NCBI GenBank assembly: GCA_037178625.1
Contig: CM074142.1
Coordinates: 186,001-250,000 of the forward strand
Reading direction: 5' to 3'
Origin: Skeletonema tropicum
Taxonomy: Eukaryota > Bacillariophyta > Thalassiosirophyceae > Thalassiosirales > Thalassiosiraceae
Length of the DNA stretch: 64,000 nucleotides
In this document: positions 22,892 through 34,099 of the stretch, in pieces
Position numbering within the stretch: position 1 is the first letter of the stretch
How the letters are laid out: each line of letters begins with the position of its first letter
Position numbers and translations under genes: made by a program
The notes under the pieces: model-generated
Databases searched by the model: none
Seen by the model: the letters and a program-made list of their open reading frames with translations, nothing else
What the model was told of the DNA's origin: nothing

Positions 22892-23550
22892 GTTACAGTA
22901 GAATCGAATGTCCCGTTTGTCCTATCTACTGCCTACTACACCCTCTGTGCAGCTTATTGATTGCCGAAATCCCTGATTGCTTTTGATATTGCTTTTTGAT
23001 TGCTGCATGCATTCCCTGAAAATGAATCTGGCGTAGCGTGATCAATCAGGAAATCAATCGTGTGTGGAGCGGGACATGAATGATGACTCCATGATTGCTC
23101 ACAAGTCACAAAAGTAAACGATGCGACACACATGTAACAAGGTATTGTATGTGGAAGTAGTTGCGCTCAATTTACATATATGTAGTTTGAAATGATGATA
23201 CTTAAATTTGTTGCGTGGTTGTCTCCATCACCTGTTGCGATTGATGTTCATGTGAGCGACAGCGGTAGAATATTTGTATTTTGTAGCCCATGTACACAGC
23301 CCTTAACTTCTTTGTGACTACAACAACCATGACTTTGACCGGCTCAAACTCAAATGAAAGCTACATAGATAGAGTTACATCATGTGCCATATTATCATCA
23401 TCTGTCCGATAATTGTGGTGTACGCCATGATTGATAAGTTACCAGCCGCAACAGTAATGATGTGGCATATCATTGAGAAGAAGTTTTGATGATGGCCTCT
23501 TGCTAAAAGTAGCTCATCTTCATCTCGCTCGCTAAGAGAGAGGCACCTTG

Positions 23551-23736
23551 GAGAGTGGCCTTTTGCCCAAGCGGTCAGAGGTCAGACCGTGAGATCCGAC
23601 GATGATCCTCCACTCTCTCTAGATAGCAAGAGCTCGGCTCATTCTATGGTTATGCATTCAATTCGACTGCTCTTTTGCCATCTGTAGTTGCCTCGGCTGA
23701 TTTTATTAGCCGTAGGCGATGCTGCCGAGCTTTTTT
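23551..23736 (+). other. Possible structured RNA region with T6 end
   Basis: GAGAGTGG (23551-23558) pairs with CCACTCTC (23610-23617) and encloses CGGTC/GACCG (23572-23576, 23585-23589). Next, GCTCGGC (23632-23638) pairs with GCCGAGC (23724-23730), enclosing a GCCTCGGCT/AGCCG-T-AGGC hairpin (23690-23717), and TTTTTT follows directly at 23731. A T6 run after a closing stem resembles a polymerase III terminator. It is not a tRNA, as no T-arm is present. Function unknown; stems this short can occur by chance. Confidence 0.3.
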
Positions 23737-23881
23737 GCCAGCTCATCAACATTATCATCTATGGTCACTGATAACGAACATGTGTACTGCAAGCAATAGC
23801 TAGAGATTTCCCTGATCACACCCCAAGCCCGCTACATACTGTATCTTTCAATCAAGGCCATCCAGGGTTTAGAGTTGATAG

Positions 23882-24199
23882 GCATAGAGAGGTAGATAGA
23901 GGCATCGAACCTGACTCTTGTCAACTTTGACCCTCTCTGATCTTCTGAGTCTACTCAACTTGAGTACAAACATAATTTTGCGTCAACAGGCGTGAACATC
24001 AACAATGACAGTGCTGGAAGCTTGAAGCATAACTCACAAGCATAGAGAGGTAGATAGAGGCATCGAACCTGACTCTTCTCAACTTTGACCCTCTCTGATC
24101 TTCTGAGTCTACATACTCAACTTAGATACATACATACATACGTCAACAGGCGTCAACATCAACAATGACAATGCTGGAAGCTTGAAGCGTAACTCACAA
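23882..24199. repeat. Two-copy tandem repeat, 158-bp unit
   Basis: Unit 1 begins GCATAGAGAGGTAGATAGAG at 23882 and unit 2 at 24040. Both continue through CATCGAACCTGACTCTT, GACCCTCTCTGATCTTCTGA and CATCAACAATGACA to CTTGAAGC-TAACTCACAAG. They lie 190-500 bp upstream of the synthetase/GNAT gene, within its likely promoter. Confidence 0.85.
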
Positions 24200-24385
24200 G
24201 TCACAAGTAAACGATAAGACACGCACGAGATGTATAGGTAGAGAAGGTTCGGAGGAGTTGTTCCGTGAGTTGAGTTCTCATTTTCGGCATCGATGATGCT
24301 CTTAGAATCAGCCTTCGGGTTCTTAGGACTTTTGTAGCATACATGGACGGAGTTGCTGCTCATAAATAATCAAGCCAAAAACAAC

Positions 24386-27300
24386 ATGTCAGCAACTACA
24401 GTATTACACAGCGGCGTCGTCACAATCCAGCAGCCGCCGCCAAATCAAACTACAAACAATCACAATCGCAATCAAAACAATCAATATCATCACAGAACAC
24501 AATCGCAACACTCTGCAGCAAACGACGTCCTCAAACTATTCTCAGACACACTTCCACTTGATGCAATCTTCCGTCCCAAATCTGTAGCCCTCATTGGCGC
24601 TTCAGAAAAGCCTGGGAGTGTCGGACGGACAGTTTTTTGGAACTTGCTTTCTTCTCCGTTCGGAGGGACGATTTACCCCGTGAATAGTAATCCGGTACGG
24701 AGGAGTGTATTTGGTATTCGTAGTTATAGGAGGTTGCAAGATATTCCAGAAGTTCCGCAGCAGCAGCAGCAGCAGGGTGGGATAGATTTGGCAATTGTTG
24801 CCGTACCCGCACATGCTGTCAAGCAGGTTATGCTGGATTGTGTGGAAGTTGGAGTACGAGGTGCAATCATTCTATCAGCGGGGTTCAAGGAGGTGGGGGT
24901 TGAAGGAGCACAGTTGGAACGAGAGATATGTGACATTGCTCGGCAGGGAAAGATACGTGTCGTCGGTCCGAATTGTCTTGGGCTGCAGAACCCAATCACT
25001 GGATTGAATGCCACATTTGCAAATAATCTGGCAAGGCCAGGCAATGTCGCGTTCATCTCGCAAAGTGGAGCAATGTGTACGAGTATTCTTGATTGGAGTC
25101 TACAAGCAAACGTAGGATTCAGTGCCTTTGTGTCGATTGGATCCATGATGGATGTTTCTTGGGGTGATATCATTTATTATTTGGGAGATGACCCGAATAC
25201 AAAGGCTATTGCAATATATATGGAAAGCATAGGCGATGCCAGAAGTTTCATTTCGGCAGCTTCGGAGGTGGCCTTGACGAAACCTATCATTGTCATCAAG
25301 CCCGGTCGAACGTCTCAAGCTGCCAAGGCGGCGGCATCGCATACGGGTAGTTTGGCTGGGAGTGATGATGTGCTAGATGCTGCCTTCAAGAGATGTGGAG
25401 TGCTTCGGTGAGCAAACTATGTGACTAGGAGTATGTTTCAGCTACATTTCATCGCCTTTGATCAATCTAACAAAACCATGTCAATTATTGCACAGGGTGA
25501 ACAAAATAAGGGATGTATTTCAGATTGTAGAGCTGCTCGGCAAGCAGCCTCGTCCGTCGGGAAAGTATCTCACTATTCTGACTAATGCAGGCGGCCCTGG
25601 AGTGATCAGCACAGATGCTTTGATTAAGAGTGGAGGCCAGCTAGCTTGGCTCAGCGAAGATACAATGAACAAGTTGAATGAGTTTCTACCGAGTCATTGG
25701 AGTCATGCGAATCCCATTGACATTCTGGGGGACGCCACTCCGAATGTATTTGCCAGGGCAGTTGAAATAGCTGCGGAGAATCCATATTCGGACGGGATCC
25801 TGGTCATTCTCACTCCCCAATCGATGACTGACCCAACAAGGACAGCGGAAGCAATTACAAAAGTTGCGAAGAAGATGAAGAAACCCATTTTAGCATCATG
25901 GATGGGCGGAAAGGCGGTGACGGAAGGAAGGGCAATACTCGATGCAGCTGGAATTCCGACATATGACTATCCAGACAGTGCTGTGGAGAATTTTTCCTAC
26001 ATGTACCAACTTTCTGTCAATTTGACACAACTCTACGAGACTCCACGGTGGTGTGAAGACCTACATCCTTCGACATTGGTGGCAGATACAATCATTTCAA
26101 CAGCTCAGAGTCAAGACAGGGTAATACTAACAGAGCTTGAGTCGAAGCAACTTTTGTCGTGCTACTCGATCGCTACACCTGCAATCATCCACTGCCGTAC
26201 TGCCGAGGAAGCTGCATCTGCTGCTCCCAGCATAGGCTTTCCTGTCGTAGTGAAGCTTCACTCTGAAACCATCACTCATAAGTCTGATGTTGGTGGAGTA
26301 AAGTTGAACTTGCATTCACCCGAGCAGGTTCGAGATGCATTCTTTGAAATCCAAAAGGGGGTGGAGAAGGAGGACTTTCTCGGAGTTACAGTACAGCCGA
26401 TGCTTGACACAACAGATGCCTTCGAGATTATCATAGGGTCATCTTTGGATGCTCAATTCGGGCCAGTGATATTATTTGGTTTAGGCGGAACGTTTGTGGA
26501 AGTATTTCAAGATTCCTCCATCGCATTGCCTCCACTGAACTCGAACTTGGCACATCTCATGATGAAAAATACCAAGATTTACAAGGCACTCAAGGGTGTC
26601 CGAGGTAGGAAGCCAGCAGATATTGCAGCTATTGAGAAGCTAATTGTGAACTTCAGTCATTTAGTCATGGATAAATGGATGTTTATCAAAGAGGTAGAAA
26701 TCAACCCACTGCTTGCAACACACGACTCGGTAATTGCCCTTGACGCCCGAGTTATCCTTCACGATTCCAACAAGATGGAGGTTGACGATGATGAGATCTC
26801 CACACAAATCATCAGGCCCGCGATTCGACCTTATCCTGCTCAATATGAGCAACATTGGGTATCCAACAAGGGGCGAGTACTCCTTATAAGGGCGATCATG
26901 CCAGAAGATGAGCCTCTTGTGGTTGATTTCCACAAACGCATTTCAGAAGAGAGTGTGTACACTCGCTGGATGAGCAATATGAAGTACGATGAAAGGGCAT
27001 GTCACAGTAGATTGGTACGAGTCTGTCATGTGGATTATGATAGAAATATTGCCCTGGTGGCATTGGATGAGGAGTCTTGTGCTGGGAAGAATAATTGTAA
27101 ATTAGTCGCCGCAGGAAGGCTGGTAAAGGTGCACGGAAAGAATGTGGCTGAATTCTCCGTGCTTGTTGAGGATGAGTGGCAAGGAGAAGGCGTTGGTGGA
27201 AAGATACTATTAGAGCTTATCAAACATGGAGAAGCAGATGGGTTAGATGGTATTGAGGGGATCGTGCTGCCAACCAATCGGGCGATGATTCATGTTGCAG

Positions 27301-27443
27301 AAAAGATGGGCTTTGAGAGCGTTTATGACAAGGAGTTGAATGTTGTCAAGCAGTACTTTAGCTACAAGGAAGCTGCACCAAATTGCACCGAGACAAAGGA
27401 AGACTACCAGCTTCGAAGATTTACTTGTCCGACCAACATCTAG
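24386..27443 (+). CDS. NDP-forming acyl-CoA synthetase fused to GNAT acetyltransferase
   Basis: Exons 24386-25407 and 25496-27443 (intron after CG|GTGAGC, acceptor GCACAG|G) encode 989 residues. In order: a Gln/Asn-rich N-terminus, a CoA-binding Rossmann domain ([15 protein letters not shown]), a succinyl-CoA-ligase-like domain with [12 protein letters not shown] and TNAGGPGVI, an ATP-grasp domain ([35 protein letters not shown]), and a C-terminal GNAT domain ([23 protein letters not shown] with the Q-x-x-G-x-G acetyl-CoA loop). This is the order of bacterial Pat/PatZ lysine acetyltransferases and related ADP-forming acetyl-CoA synthetases. The His of ASHTGS corresponds to the phospho-His of active NDP-forming synthetases, so both activities may be present. 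Likely substrates are acetyl-CoA, ADP and Pi, and a target protein. The architecture suggests bacterial ancestry. Confidence 0.92.
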
Positions 27444-28283
27444 AGAGAGAGAGAGATGGGGATAGGGATGTGCAGCGCGTATGTTGTAATGATGTAGACT
27501 GGAGTGATGAGAACAAAGGCAGCTATGACATTGATAATCAACACGATAATTGGGCAATGACTACGCTACTAACATTGTTTGTTCTACTAAGTCGCAACAT
27601 CTACTATGTCCATCTATCACTACAAGCAATTCACCATAATAGTAACTCCAGAGCTGCCTTGCGTGCCTCATTGGCCGTGACAATCTGGTGAGTTGTGTGT
27701 GGGTTATCACTGGTATTTTTTGAACAAGAAAAGCCTTTGTGTATGGCTGAGAAGACTCATGAGTCGACTGAGAGCTACTTCTTTGTGAAATAGATCTTCC
27801 ACCTGTACTGTACAATAAATATGAAATTTGGTCATCATTAAGTGATGATGTTGTGGTCGGGCCATTGTTGCTCTCATAGAGTGCTTGAATGGCAGCTAGT
27901 CCTGCTGAGCCGTTTGCCTTACAAACCGTTCTCCCGAATATTTGTGTGTAGTAGGTGCTTGGGTCTGGGCTTTTGTAGGATCCCCCGTAGTGATTGTTTC
28001 GTTGTTTCGATTTCCAAATTGAATCAGCTCGTTCTAGGATGTTTGATGGGGTTCTAGAGTGAATGCTTGGTGAGCCATATATGCCATGTTGGATGGAGGC
28101 GTTTAGGAATTGTGTGGGGATTTGGTTATTTCTGTGCTACGGTAAACTACGTATCACTGGTATTGTAAACGAGAAAAGCATCTGTGGATGGTTGAGACGA
28201 CGTGGCTTGGCGCCATAAATCTCAATGGCGTCAAAAAAGTAAGAACGTGTGATGTGATCAGTGTGATACGTACCACGCCCATC
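27444..28283. other. Intergenic with dispersed repeat pieces
   Basis: No supported gene. ATCACTGGTATT...AAC-AGAAAAGC segments occur at about 27706 and 28153 and again at 40455, where a hAT element has inserted. A (GA)n run lies at 27443-27455. The frames at 27842-28057 and 27561-27815 have no recognisable content. Confidence 0.55.
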
Positions 28284-29369
28284 ATGAAGATGATGAGGAT
28301 AACAATGTGCAGCAAACTGCTCGGCAGTGCCACCATCACAGCAGCTGTAACTTTAGCATCATCTAATTGCTTCACTGCAGCGTTTGCTTTCTCGCCTCCG
28401 TCATTACTTGCAGCCAGGAGAAAGTCAACACAGCCGTACGAACCAACCGCAATTATCAGTGACGTTTGTTCCTCAAAAACTACGCTCTTTGGATATGCGA
28501 ATGTCAATGACTACTTCAATTCATTTTCTCAGGATAACAACGATAATGATAAAAGTGATGACAACAGCAGCACTGATGAACATGAATCGAAGTACATCGG
28601 TCGCGGCAGAATAGGCGCCTCCAATGATGATAGCGGCGGTGCATTTGACGTGAACAATTATTTTGCATCCTTTGGTGGTCAAAGTCAGAGCGGCGACGAT
28701 AGCGGTGATATCACATCATCATCATTATCATCAGCTGCTGCTCAATATGATGATGACGACAAGCAATCGAAATCGATCGCCAATGATGAAATCATGACAG
28801 ATGCCAACACCACGCCACAGCCACAGCCACAGCCACAGCCACAGAGGCCTCAGCCTCAGGCCAAGTCGATCTCCGAAATCATCGCCTACAACAACGCCCG
28901 TCTCTGCCCCAAATCATTCCTAACTCAATCCTCCATCCAAAGCTTCATCTACCTCCTCGAAGAATGCCGTGATCCCCACTCAGGCAAATGGATCCAAGAT
29001 TTTCTCAACCTGCCAAATATAGGCAACTATCACGGCACCGGGGCCTTTCACGTACCGACCTATCCAAATTGGGATTCTGTACTAATCGATATCCTACGAC
29101 AGCCCAATCAAAAGATGATTGTAAGTGCCAAACGAAGAGGACGAGGACACGGTGGATGGAGTAAGAATAATCCATATTTGCAAGAACGATGGGTGGAATT
29201 CAAGATTGATATCAATCCTGCGTCCTTGGTACAGCGATTGTTGAGTGTGAGGGAACAGTTGGCTGTGGAGTTTGAGAGGGATTTGGAGATTGTGGGGATT
29301 GTGGATGGGATGATTATGGATAGTTATTTTAGTACTGTCAAGAGGGAGAGGGACGAGCAGCAGCCACAA

Positions 29370-29401
<32 letters not shown>

Positions 29402-29999
29402 ACAGCAGCAACAACAACAAAATGAAAGGGCATTCGATCGAATATCCGTCAATATTCTATCCAACTTTACAGAATTCGCATCAACTGGATCAACAACTAC
29501 TAGCAGTAGTCCATTCCGCAAGGGTAATTTCGACTTACTCTACAACCTCTGTACTCAGGCATCGGTCCACCGTCTACTACGTGACCTACGTGAGTCGAAA
29601 GTAGACTCAGTCTCCTACCAATGGCTACAAAAATTCTATTCCGAACGTGTCTCCGAATACTTCGACGGAGATCAAGCATTCGGTCGTGCGGATGACTTTA
29701 TTGACGCTCTGTTACGCTCACCGCCTTCGTTGGTGTCAATGGACAATGGACGCTCATTGGGATTGACGGATCCACTTCGCATTGCCGAACGTATTATTGC
29801 CAAACGGAGTGAGGTTGCACATGAGTGGATAGGGATGATGAAAGAAGTGAAAGCGGATCATTTGGTGTTGAATGAAATGTTGTACCGAGTAATGATGGGT
29901 AAGGCTATTGATGCTAGTGAGAGCAATGATGCTATGGTGACTATCGAGGAGGAGACTACGTGGGAACCACTGGGTGATGATGCAGGTGTGTTTGAGTAA
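28284..29999 (+). CDS. Predicted plastid protein of unknown function with polyQ tract
   Basis: A 571-residue single-exon protein. The start at 28284 (MKMMRITMCSKLLGSATITA) gives a hydrophobic signal peptide ending TAAFA/FSPPS, the diatom plastid targeting form. An upstream in-frame ATG at 28188 would spoil it. Two copies of a short motif follow: NVNDYFNSFSQ (about residue 75) and DVNNYFASFGG (about 125). A Pro-Gln repeat and a Gln run of about 20 residues (29353-29420) interrupt otherwise ordered sequence. Ordered blocks include KSISEIIAYNNARLCPKSFL, GKWIQDFLNL, RGRGHGGWSKNNPY and ERIIAKRSEVAHEWIGMMKE. The family is not recognised. It converges with the alpha/beta hydrolase gene, 180 bp apart. 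Confidence 0.82.
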
Positions 30000-30179
30000 A
30001 TAAGGTAAGACGGAACACATCACAGTTCAAATGCTACTACTATAGTAATGCACGTACAGAGCTTTGCTAAGTTGACCTCCTATCGTACGCTATTGTAGGT
30101 ATAAGATGAGTACCCAAAGTGTTCATCTAACTATTAAGACCTCGCTGCCAATCATCAATTCATTATGATCATCATCATT

Positions 30180-31433
30180 TCAATTCAAGAAACTCAACAA
30201 ATTGCCAAATAAAGAATCGACACCCGCACCCCCACTCGCAGTCGTTGGCATCATCTTGTCCGATTCCAAAAAGTCAGCAATATACCCAGCCGTCAACTCT
30301 GGCTGCTCCAAATGCGGCACATGTCCACACTCCTCTACCCACTGCAATTCCGCATTTGGCATGGTATCAATAAACTTTTGTGCAAATTCCTTCCCCTCCA
30401 AAATGCCATCCTGTCGTCCCCACAGTACCAACGATGGCACATCAATTTTGGACACCTTCTCCTTTGGACGGAATCCTCCACTTTGCATAAATGATAACAT
30501 GCCATCCTCCCAACCATCACGAAGACAGTGGAGTCGACCCACCTTCAATGCATCTTCGGTGGCGTATGTTTCTGGATTGTAATAGGACATTTGATTCGCT
30601 GAATTGCGCAATGGTACCGATTGCAAGACTTTGATACCCGCTCTGGCAAGAGGTGCTGGGAGGAAGCTCATGGGACCGATGCCATCGACGAAGCCCTGTG
30701 CGTCGATCATGACTGTTCCTCTGACGAATCCCTCGCTGTTGTTGTTGTTATTGTTGGCGTTTCCATCGTTCACAGTTGCAGCTGAGGCTCCTCCCTCAAA
30801 CAAATTCCTCGCAGCAAACTCTATCACCGCCGCACCACCCAAAGAAGCCCCCCCAACCACCACCTCCCCATTCCCCCCCACAGTCTTCCAAAATCCCTGT
30901 AATGCTTCCACCTTGGCCTGTGCCGAAAACGACTTGACATTTTCCAATTGTGTATATCCCCACCCCAGCAAATCTACCGCGTAAACATCGATGCCCCGTG
31001 CAGCAAGCTGAGGTCCCAATCGGCGATATTCAAGTGATGATGAGTCGAAGCCGTGCACTAGAAGTAATGGCAGTGTCTTGGAAGAGGAGGATGATTTTTT
31101 GGATCGCGCTTCATTATCATTGGCGGCAGCAGCAAAGTGAATGTACGAAATGCCGACATAGCCAGTGTCGCTAACGTCAGTGCTGACGGGGACCATGACA
31201 CGTTTCATCTTTTGAGCGGCGGCTGTGCATAGTTCTTCGGAGATGGAGCCCTCGGTGAAGGTGTTGGGTGGAGTGAAGGTTAGATCTTCTTGATAGGTGG
31301 CGGTGAGCGTGGTTGTAGTTGAGGTCAGTAATGATGACGGAGAAGATTTTGGCGGTGCAAACGAGTGAGCCGTTTGAGGACAGATGAGGAGACTAATGGC
31401 TGTGAGCGCCGCTATATGATTGGAGCTCATCAT
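30180..31433 (-). CDS. Plastid-targeted alpha/beta hydrolase
   Basis: A 417-residue single-exon protein. MMSSNHIAALTAISLLICPQ...AHS/FAPP is a plastid presequence. The fold is shown by LLLVHGFDSSSLEYR (oxyanion-hole HG), the nucleophile elbow GGASLGGAA (G-x-S-x-G), the acid region LVLWGRQDGIL and the catalytic His in ECGHVPHLEQP. An Asn/Ser-rich insertion lies near residues 225-240. The overall pattern resembles plant and cyanobacterial chloroplast hydrolases near the pheophytinase and epoxide-hydrolase-like group, but the substrate cannot be read from sequence. Two 18-bp identical TGACGTAA-containing elements lie 146-303 bp upstream of its start. Confidence 0.9.
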   Translation of the reverse strand: MMSSNHIAALTAISLLICPQTAHSFAPPKSSPSSLLTSTTTTLTATYQEDLTFTPPNTFTEGSISEELCTAAAQKMKRVMVPVSTDVSDTGYVGISYIHFAAAANDNEARSKKSSSSSKTLPLLLVHGFDSSSLEYRRLGPQLAARGIDVYAVDLLGWGYTQLENVKSFSAQAKVEALQGFWKTVGGNGEVVVGGASLGGAAVIEFAARNLFEGGASAATVNDGNANNNNNNSEGFVRGTVMIDAQGFVDGIGPMSFLPAPLARAGIKVLQSVPLRNSANQMSYYNPETYATEDALKVGRLHCLRDGWEDGMLSFMQSGGFRPKEKVSKIDVPSLVLWGRQDGILEGKEFAQKFIDTMPNAELQWVEECGHVPHLEQPELTAGYIADFLESDKMMPTTASGGAGVDSLFGNLLSFLN

Positions 31434-31578
31434 TATTGTTATGGTGGCCTTCGTGCTGCTTGGTCGGGTGTTTCAAAAGTTGTTTTGACTATGTACATAT
31501 TGCTATGCAAGGAGGTCCTCCGCTCATGGTTACAGTTATGTACATGTGTATGATGTGTTGCTTGCGGATAAAAATCGG

Positions 31579-31736
31579 TGGTGACGTAAGCACTTGAAAA
31601 ATTGGCGCGCCCGACATAAGCCTGACCCGCCAAAACACGTGGGCAACAAAACCATTTTTTCACACACCTCCACCATGGTAAATTGGCCGTAGGGAGATCG
31701 ATAGGCTGGCTTTTTAGATGGTGACGTAAGCACTTG
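31579..31736. promoter_or_regulatory. Two identical 18-bp CRE/bZIP-like elements
   Basis: TGGTGACGTAAGCACTTG occurs at 31579-31596 and 31719-31736, exactly 140 bp apart in the same orientation. The core TGACGTAA is a bZIP/CRE-type site; TGACGT motifs are known CO2/cAMP-responsive elements of diatom promoters. They lie upstream of the minus-strand hydrolase and just upstream of a plus-strand TATA-like box at 31759. Which gene they serve is unclear. Confidence 0.5.
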
Positions 31737-31758
31737 CAGTGAATAAATCCTCTGGTGC

Positions 31759-31766
31759 TATATAAG
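31759..31766 (+). promoter_or_regulatory. TATA-like box
   Basis: TATATAAG lies 23 bp downstream of the second TGACGTAA element and before sequence with no intact plus-strand gene. It may mark a transcription start for a non-coding or lost gene, or be chance. Confidence 0.25.
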
Positions 31767-31803
31767 GATTGGGTGGGTCAGTTTTGTATCGTGGTCTGAT
31801 TTA

Positions 31804-32327
31804 GAGTCTTCAACTTCTTTGGCAAACTCGGCCCAAATATCCAGGAGCTTGGTTGCTTTCGCCTTCTTCAACTCGCCTGTGCCCGACGCCGACGCTTGGT
31901 GCTGAGGGTGTTTGGAGCCTTTCTATCTGCAAATCTCGAACAGGTTTATTGAATTTACCGAGAATTATTCGTTTCAGTACAAATTGGAGTTGCTCCTCCG
32001 CATCACAAAACACTTGGTCTTATGACTCACTGCAAGGTTGTAAAAGCGAGGAAAGGTCTTTTCGAGTTCTTCAAAGAAACGATTCACTGGGACATCTTCC
32101 CAATGCCTCTCCTTCAAGACTATACCAAGTCACTTTGTAAGCTCAATTGTATCTCTTGACTTCCACGCCAAATCATTGGCTGTCTTTAGCGTTGCAGCTT
32201 CTTCGATTTGATCTTCCAATGAGGTCTGGACTGAAGGTGGTAGACGCCCTTCCTTGTTGCAATTCCTTCCGCATGGGCTACTTGATTTCAAGCTGCCTCT
32301 TACACCGACGTATGTTTCACGCTTCAC
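31804..32327 (-). pseudogene. Decayed protein-coding remnant
   Basis: Minus-strand reading gives long sensible peptide stretches broken by stops and a frame change: SLEDQIEEAATLKTANDLAW, then a TGA (32130-32132), then KERHWEDVPVNRFFEELEKT in the same frame, and in another frame GELKKAKATKLLDIWAEFAK. Charged, helix-like composition and continuity across the stops suggest an old coding sequence. No family is recognised; a transposon-related protein is likely given the surroundings. Confidence 0.35.
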
Positions 32328-33944
32328 AATACTGCCAATCCTAAAGCGAGAGTGGATTCTTGCATTTAGTAGGTGGATGTCTCCAGAGTGACGACGGCTT
32401 GCTTAACTTGTAGGAATGACACCATCGGAATCTGGCACGCTTTTCTACGATTCAACTCAATGTATCTATAGCACCTACCTAATAAATCGACACGGCACGG
32501 TTCCATGGACGTATACCTTGTTGTTGTTAGCAAAATATGAACCAAATGCATCGCCGAAGTGTGAGAAGCGATCTCTCTATTGCATTGCCCAGTTTTGACG
32601 CAGTATTACACAGCAAAATAGGATGCTCCAACCTAGCACAGCGATCGGCTCGCTCCAATAGGTCTTCTAGAAGAGCTCTGCAAGTGGAATGGGTTGAATC
32701 GACCGCTTAGTTGCCGAGAATGAACAGCTTGACTGTCGGAGGTCGGATCTTCTCTGCGATTCAAAAAATGCTAGCTAATAGCTATGATGTCTCAGGAAGT
32801 TGTCAGTTCTATGGTTCTAGGCGGTCGAATGTTGTCGTGAAGGCATGCACTGGATTCCTGAATATCTCACGAATCGAATGCATGCCTGTAATACAGCATT
32901 CGACCCCCCAGAGTGCAAAAGTCCCGAATCCCGAAGTCAGACAAGCACTAAACTTTGGACGATTCCATCTCGTCTCATAGTCGACCAAATCACACAAACA
33001 ATACATGAATCATAAACTAGAGGAGATAAGCTTTCCATTGGTAGTCTTGGTTCTATTGTAGAGACACTATTCGCCTACTCAATCTATTTCCAAAAAAGTA
33101 GCCATTTTAAGGTTTTACTTAGGCGCGCAACTAGCGTCACCACCCATAGCAGCGCAGTCATTCCTATCCGACGAAATTTTGTCATCATCTCCACCTGACA
33201 TAAGTACCACCATCGTAATGCATTGGAAGATCATCTTGGCGGTGCCTACGCATGTTTGTTGTGCGTGACAATTGTATCTTCTAATGTATCTAGTTTCTCC
33301 TCCGCCCGTACAATGCATATTCTCTGAATTTCATCGTCCTCGGTGTATTCTAATTCATATTGTACAACCTTTGTACTATGATATTCTAATCATTGAAGTA
33401 TGTCCCATCGCATCGGGCAATAAGCAATAAGTTCCATTTGGCTGGACGCATTCCCATCTCTACAAAAAACAAAAAGGTGCGAAGCTCGAAATATGTAAGT
33501 CATATGTATATACTCAGAAGACATCTATCTTCTTCAGTGTAAAATACAAGCGGCACTCACTGCCATCTCCGCCCGGAGTGTTCTGCACTCCTGTAAATTA
33601 TTCGTGATTCTCAGCCTTTATATGGGGAAGTTAAGTAGGCAATCGTGTCAAATGTCCATGTCACCCCACAGCACCATGATGCCCTGTTGCCGCTTTCAAA
33701 AGCTATCTAGCTAAATTGACTAGCTGTCTCGGCAAAGTACGGGTACGGTTCAAAGAATCGGTCGTCTTCTGCACTCTTCGGGGTTCTTCACAGGGTCTTT
33801 GCGTCACCGCTTCTTGAAGTCCCTAATTTCTGTGAGAGATGCAACTGGGTAAGCTGTACGGTCTTTCCCACTGGCACACAGATAATACTCTAAGCTTCTC
33901 CGATGCTGCTGCTGGTCTTTTCAAACAACTTTGATCTCACGGTT
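32328..33944. other. Intergenic, no gene recognised
   Basis: Only short unsupported frames. An imperfect inverted repeat around 32825-32912 (CGAATG...GGCATGCA against TGCATGCC...CATTCG) is present. TCTTTGCGTCACCGCTTCTT occurs at about 33797 and again at about 34100, showing repeat-derived DNA. Confidence 0.5.
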
Positions 33945-34099
33945 GTTGGAAACGCCGAGGCTCCTGCCGATACGTCATCAAGTTGGATCTTTCGTCGTCT
34001 TTCGTCAGGATTCTCGTCATTACCGCCTCAGCAACTTCATCATATTGATCCTCGCAATTACCTGCTCCTCGAGACCATCTAAGCAGAAGCACGTGTCGG
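33945..34099. repeat. Dispersed ~155-bp repeat, copy 1
   Basis: It begins GTTGGAAACGCCGAGGCTCC and ends GCAGAAGCACGTGTCGG. Nearly identical to 36753-36911 in the same orientation; differences are a few substitutions and a 4-base TATA insertion. It contains ATACGTCATC and CACGTG motifs. Confidence 0.9.

Larger units (their letters stand above)
22892..24385. other. Intergenic with structured segment and tandem duplication
   Basis: No protein gene is seen. 23551-23617 and 23632-23736 form nested complementary arms and the latter ends before a T6 run (see separate entry). 23882-24199 is a two-copy tandem repeat. AAGTCACAA(A)AGTAAACGAT also occurs at about 23105 and 24200, so short pieces of the flank are repeated. 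Confidence 0.55.

Noticed and set aside
23551..23617. tRNA-Leu-like CCCAAGCGGTC with closing stem
   Set aside because: No T-arm GTTCRA and no plausible anticodon stem; kept only as a generic structured region.
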